DNA of 64,000 nt from contig CP054689.1 in assembly GCA_013348725.1 (NCBI GenBank), positions 1,848,501 through 1,912,500 of the forward strand. Reading direction: 5' to 3'. How positions within the stretch are numbered: position 1 is the stretch's first letter; each line of letters starts with the position of its first letter. Source of the stretch: Ectothiorhodospiraceae bacterium 2226 (GTDB lineage: Bacteria > Pseudomonadota > Gammaproteobacteria > GCA-013348725). This document shows positions 63,135-64,000 of this stretch, piece after piece. The position numbers were made by a program, and so were the translations under genes. The notes under the pieces are model-generated. The model ran no database searches. It worked only from the letters and a program-made list of their open reading frames with translations, and was not told where the DNA came from.

Positions 63135-63881
63135 GTGCCATACAGGGAGCAGAGCGTTACCGGCGTGCGGCGCTGGTCGGATCACACGTTCACGTTCACG
63201 ACCACCCGGCCCGACGATCTCGCGTTCGAGAACGGCGAGTTCGTGACCATCGGGCTGCGGCCCGAGGGCAAGCTCATCGCGCGCGCCTACTCCATCGTCT
63301 CGACCAACGACGACGACTATCTCGAGTTCCTCTCCATCCACGTGCCGGACGGGCCGCTCACCAGCCGGCTGGCGCAGGTGCGCGAGGGCGACACCGTGTG
63401 GGTCAACACCAAGGCCACCGGCTCGCTTACGGTCGGCCACGTGCGGCCGGGTCGCAACCTCTACATGCTGGCCACGGGCACCGGCCTCGCGCCGTTCATT
63501 TCGCTGGTGCGCGGCAAGGAGGTGTACGAGGCCTTCGAGCGGGTGATCTTGGTGCACAGCGTGCGCACCGTCGCCGAGCTGGCTTACCGCGAGGAGCTGC
63601 AGGCGCGGGCCGGCGACCGTTTACGCTACGTGCCGACGGTCACGCGCGAGCCGGCCGAAGTGACCCAGCGCGGCGCGGACCTGTTCCGCTCCGGCGAATT
63701 ATTCGACTTCGTCGGTCTGCCGCCGGCCGATCCCGAGCAGGACCGCGTCATGCTGTGCGGCAACCCCACCATGAACCGCGAGATGAGCGAGTGGCTCAAC
63801 GCGCACGGCTGGACGCCCACCAACTACAAGGGCGTCGGTAATTACACCGTGGAGCAGGCCTTCGTGTTGCACCACGCCTGA
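63135..63881 (+). CDS. fpr: Ferredoxin-NADP(+) reductase
   Basis: A 248-residue flavoprotein. The FAD-binding part has the motif RAYSIVST, the stretch EFLSIHVPDGPLTSRL, and NTKATGSLTV; the NADPH part starts GTGLAPFISLVRG and includes MLCGNPTMN and a C-terminal YTVEQAFV. This is the Fpr-type family of proteobacteria. GTG 63135 has GGAGG seven bases upstream. It transfers electrons between NADPH and ferredoxin or flavodoxin, usable for iron-sulfur repair and sulfur assimilation. Confidence 0.93.
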   Translation: MPYREQSVTGVRRWSDHTFTFTTTRPDDLAFENGEFVTIGLRPEGKLIARAYSIVSTNDDDYLEFLSIHVPDGPLTSRLAQVREGDTVWVNTKATGSLTVGHVRPGRNLYMLATGTGLAPFISLVRGKEVYEAFERVILVHSVRTVAELAYREELQARAGDRLRYVPTVTREPAEVTQRGADLFRSGELFDFVGLPPADPEQDRVMLCGNPTMNREMSEWLNAHGWTPTNYKGVGNYTVEQAFVLHHA

Positions 63882-63886
63882 GCGGC

Positions 63887-63916
63887 GCGGGCGGCGGGTG
63901 CGTACCCGCCGCCCGC
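63887..63916. terminator. Bidirectional terminator after fpr
   Basis: A 13-base perfect stem (GCGGGCGGCGGGT and ACCCGCCGCCCGC) with a 4-base loop lies between convergent stop codons. No T tract. Confidence 0.6.
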
Positions 63917-63920
63917 CGCC

Positions 63921-64000
63921 TCAACGGGCGTCGTCGTACAGCGTGTAGGTGCCGACCAGCGAGGCCTGGTCGAGGATGTGGCCTTGCATCGCCTGCAGCG
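63921..64000 (-). CDS. C-terminal end of an unidentified protein (cut by right edge)
   Basis: The minus frame is open from the window edge to TGA at 63921 and encodes 25-26 residues ending QAMQGHILDQASLVGTY and TLYDDAR. The end resembles the C-terminal tail of some drug-efflux MFS (DHA2) proteins, where an LxQA...YND pattern occurs, but the piece is too short to decide. The stop lies within the converging hairpin region. Confidence 0.55.
   Translation of the reverse strand, partial: LQAMQGHILDQASLVGTYTLYDDAR

Overview
The window is a GC-rich chromosomal segment from what looks like a sulfur-oxidising gammaproteobacterium, possibly near the Ectothiorhodospiraceae/Chromatiales. This is inferred from gene content only: TusA/DsrE sulfur-carrier genes, a persulfide dioxygenase, two rhodanese/DsrE-type secreted proteins, several c-type cytochromes, glutathione-dependent formaldehyde oxidation, an Mla-type lipid transporter and NnrS. 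I see no rRNA, tRNA, CRISPR array, intact insertion sequence or prophage.

Layout. 1-5.4 kb: a rhomboid protease (cut by the left edge) and a tightly coupled mlaE-mlaF-mlaD-lipoprotein operon, both on the minus strand. 5.5-6.6 kb: small genes, including a degenerate GIY-YIG-like protein and an orphan MbcA/ParS-type antitoxin-family protein. 6.8-9.9 kb: a TAT-type aldo/keto reductase followed by the formaldehyde pair frmA-fghA. 9.9-14.3 kb: an isochorismatase-fold hydrolase, a topoisomerase IB gene bracketed by a 29-nt inverted repeat, a His-rich glycine-zipper protein, a lipoprotein, and two gene remnants (an SDR and a second topoisomerase IB). 14.3-19 kb: a cytochrome c, three poorly known membrane proteins, a yeast-type cytosine deaminase and an OmpW porin.

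19.1-27.6 kb is a copper and sulfur island: a secreted protein, SCO, PCuAC, ETHE1 persulfide dioxygenase, a CusF-like protein, a lipoprotein hydrolase, PfpI and VOC proteins, then copA with a textbook MerR-type promoter (19-bp spacer) and cueR. 27.7-30.2 kb is a small sulfur-transfer cluster under a TetR regulator with two near-identical operators. Its first gene, a DsrE-like gene, is interrupted by an in-frame TAG; it is followed by tusA, a 7-cysteine mini-protein and a secreted DsrE protein, with a cytochrome c' convergent to them.

30.3-35.6 kb is a tetR-adaptor-RND permease-membrane protein operon. 35.6-45.4 kb holds cfa, a hybrid histidine kinase, an acidic Pro/Gly-rich secreted protein, a LonB-like protease with a UspA-like partner, pcm and an SDR. 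45.4-51.5 kb is stress chemistry: nnrS with a candidate NsrR site, a divergent soxR/FMN reductase pair with a SoxR-type promoter, a rhodanese carrying an EF-hand loop, a luciferase-like monooxygenase and a GST. 51.5-55.4 kb: a porin, a telA gene frameshifted at a GC-dinucleotide tract, an XpaC-like partner and a holin-like membrane protein. 55.4-64 kb: tautomerase-like and VOC proteins, an orphan ParA, an Omp85 protein, a HI0933-type flavoprotein, two bacterial-PH-domain proteins, a ferredoxin-NADP reductase, and the C-terminal codons of a gene running off the right edge.

Strongest leads: the TetR-controlled DsrE(TAG)-TusA-Cys-rich-DsrE cluster; the telA frameshift; the repeat-flanked topoisomerase IB with a decayed relative nearby; and the MerR/SoxR/NsrR-type control sites readable in the DNA. 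All family names come from motif recognition by eye; no database search was run.
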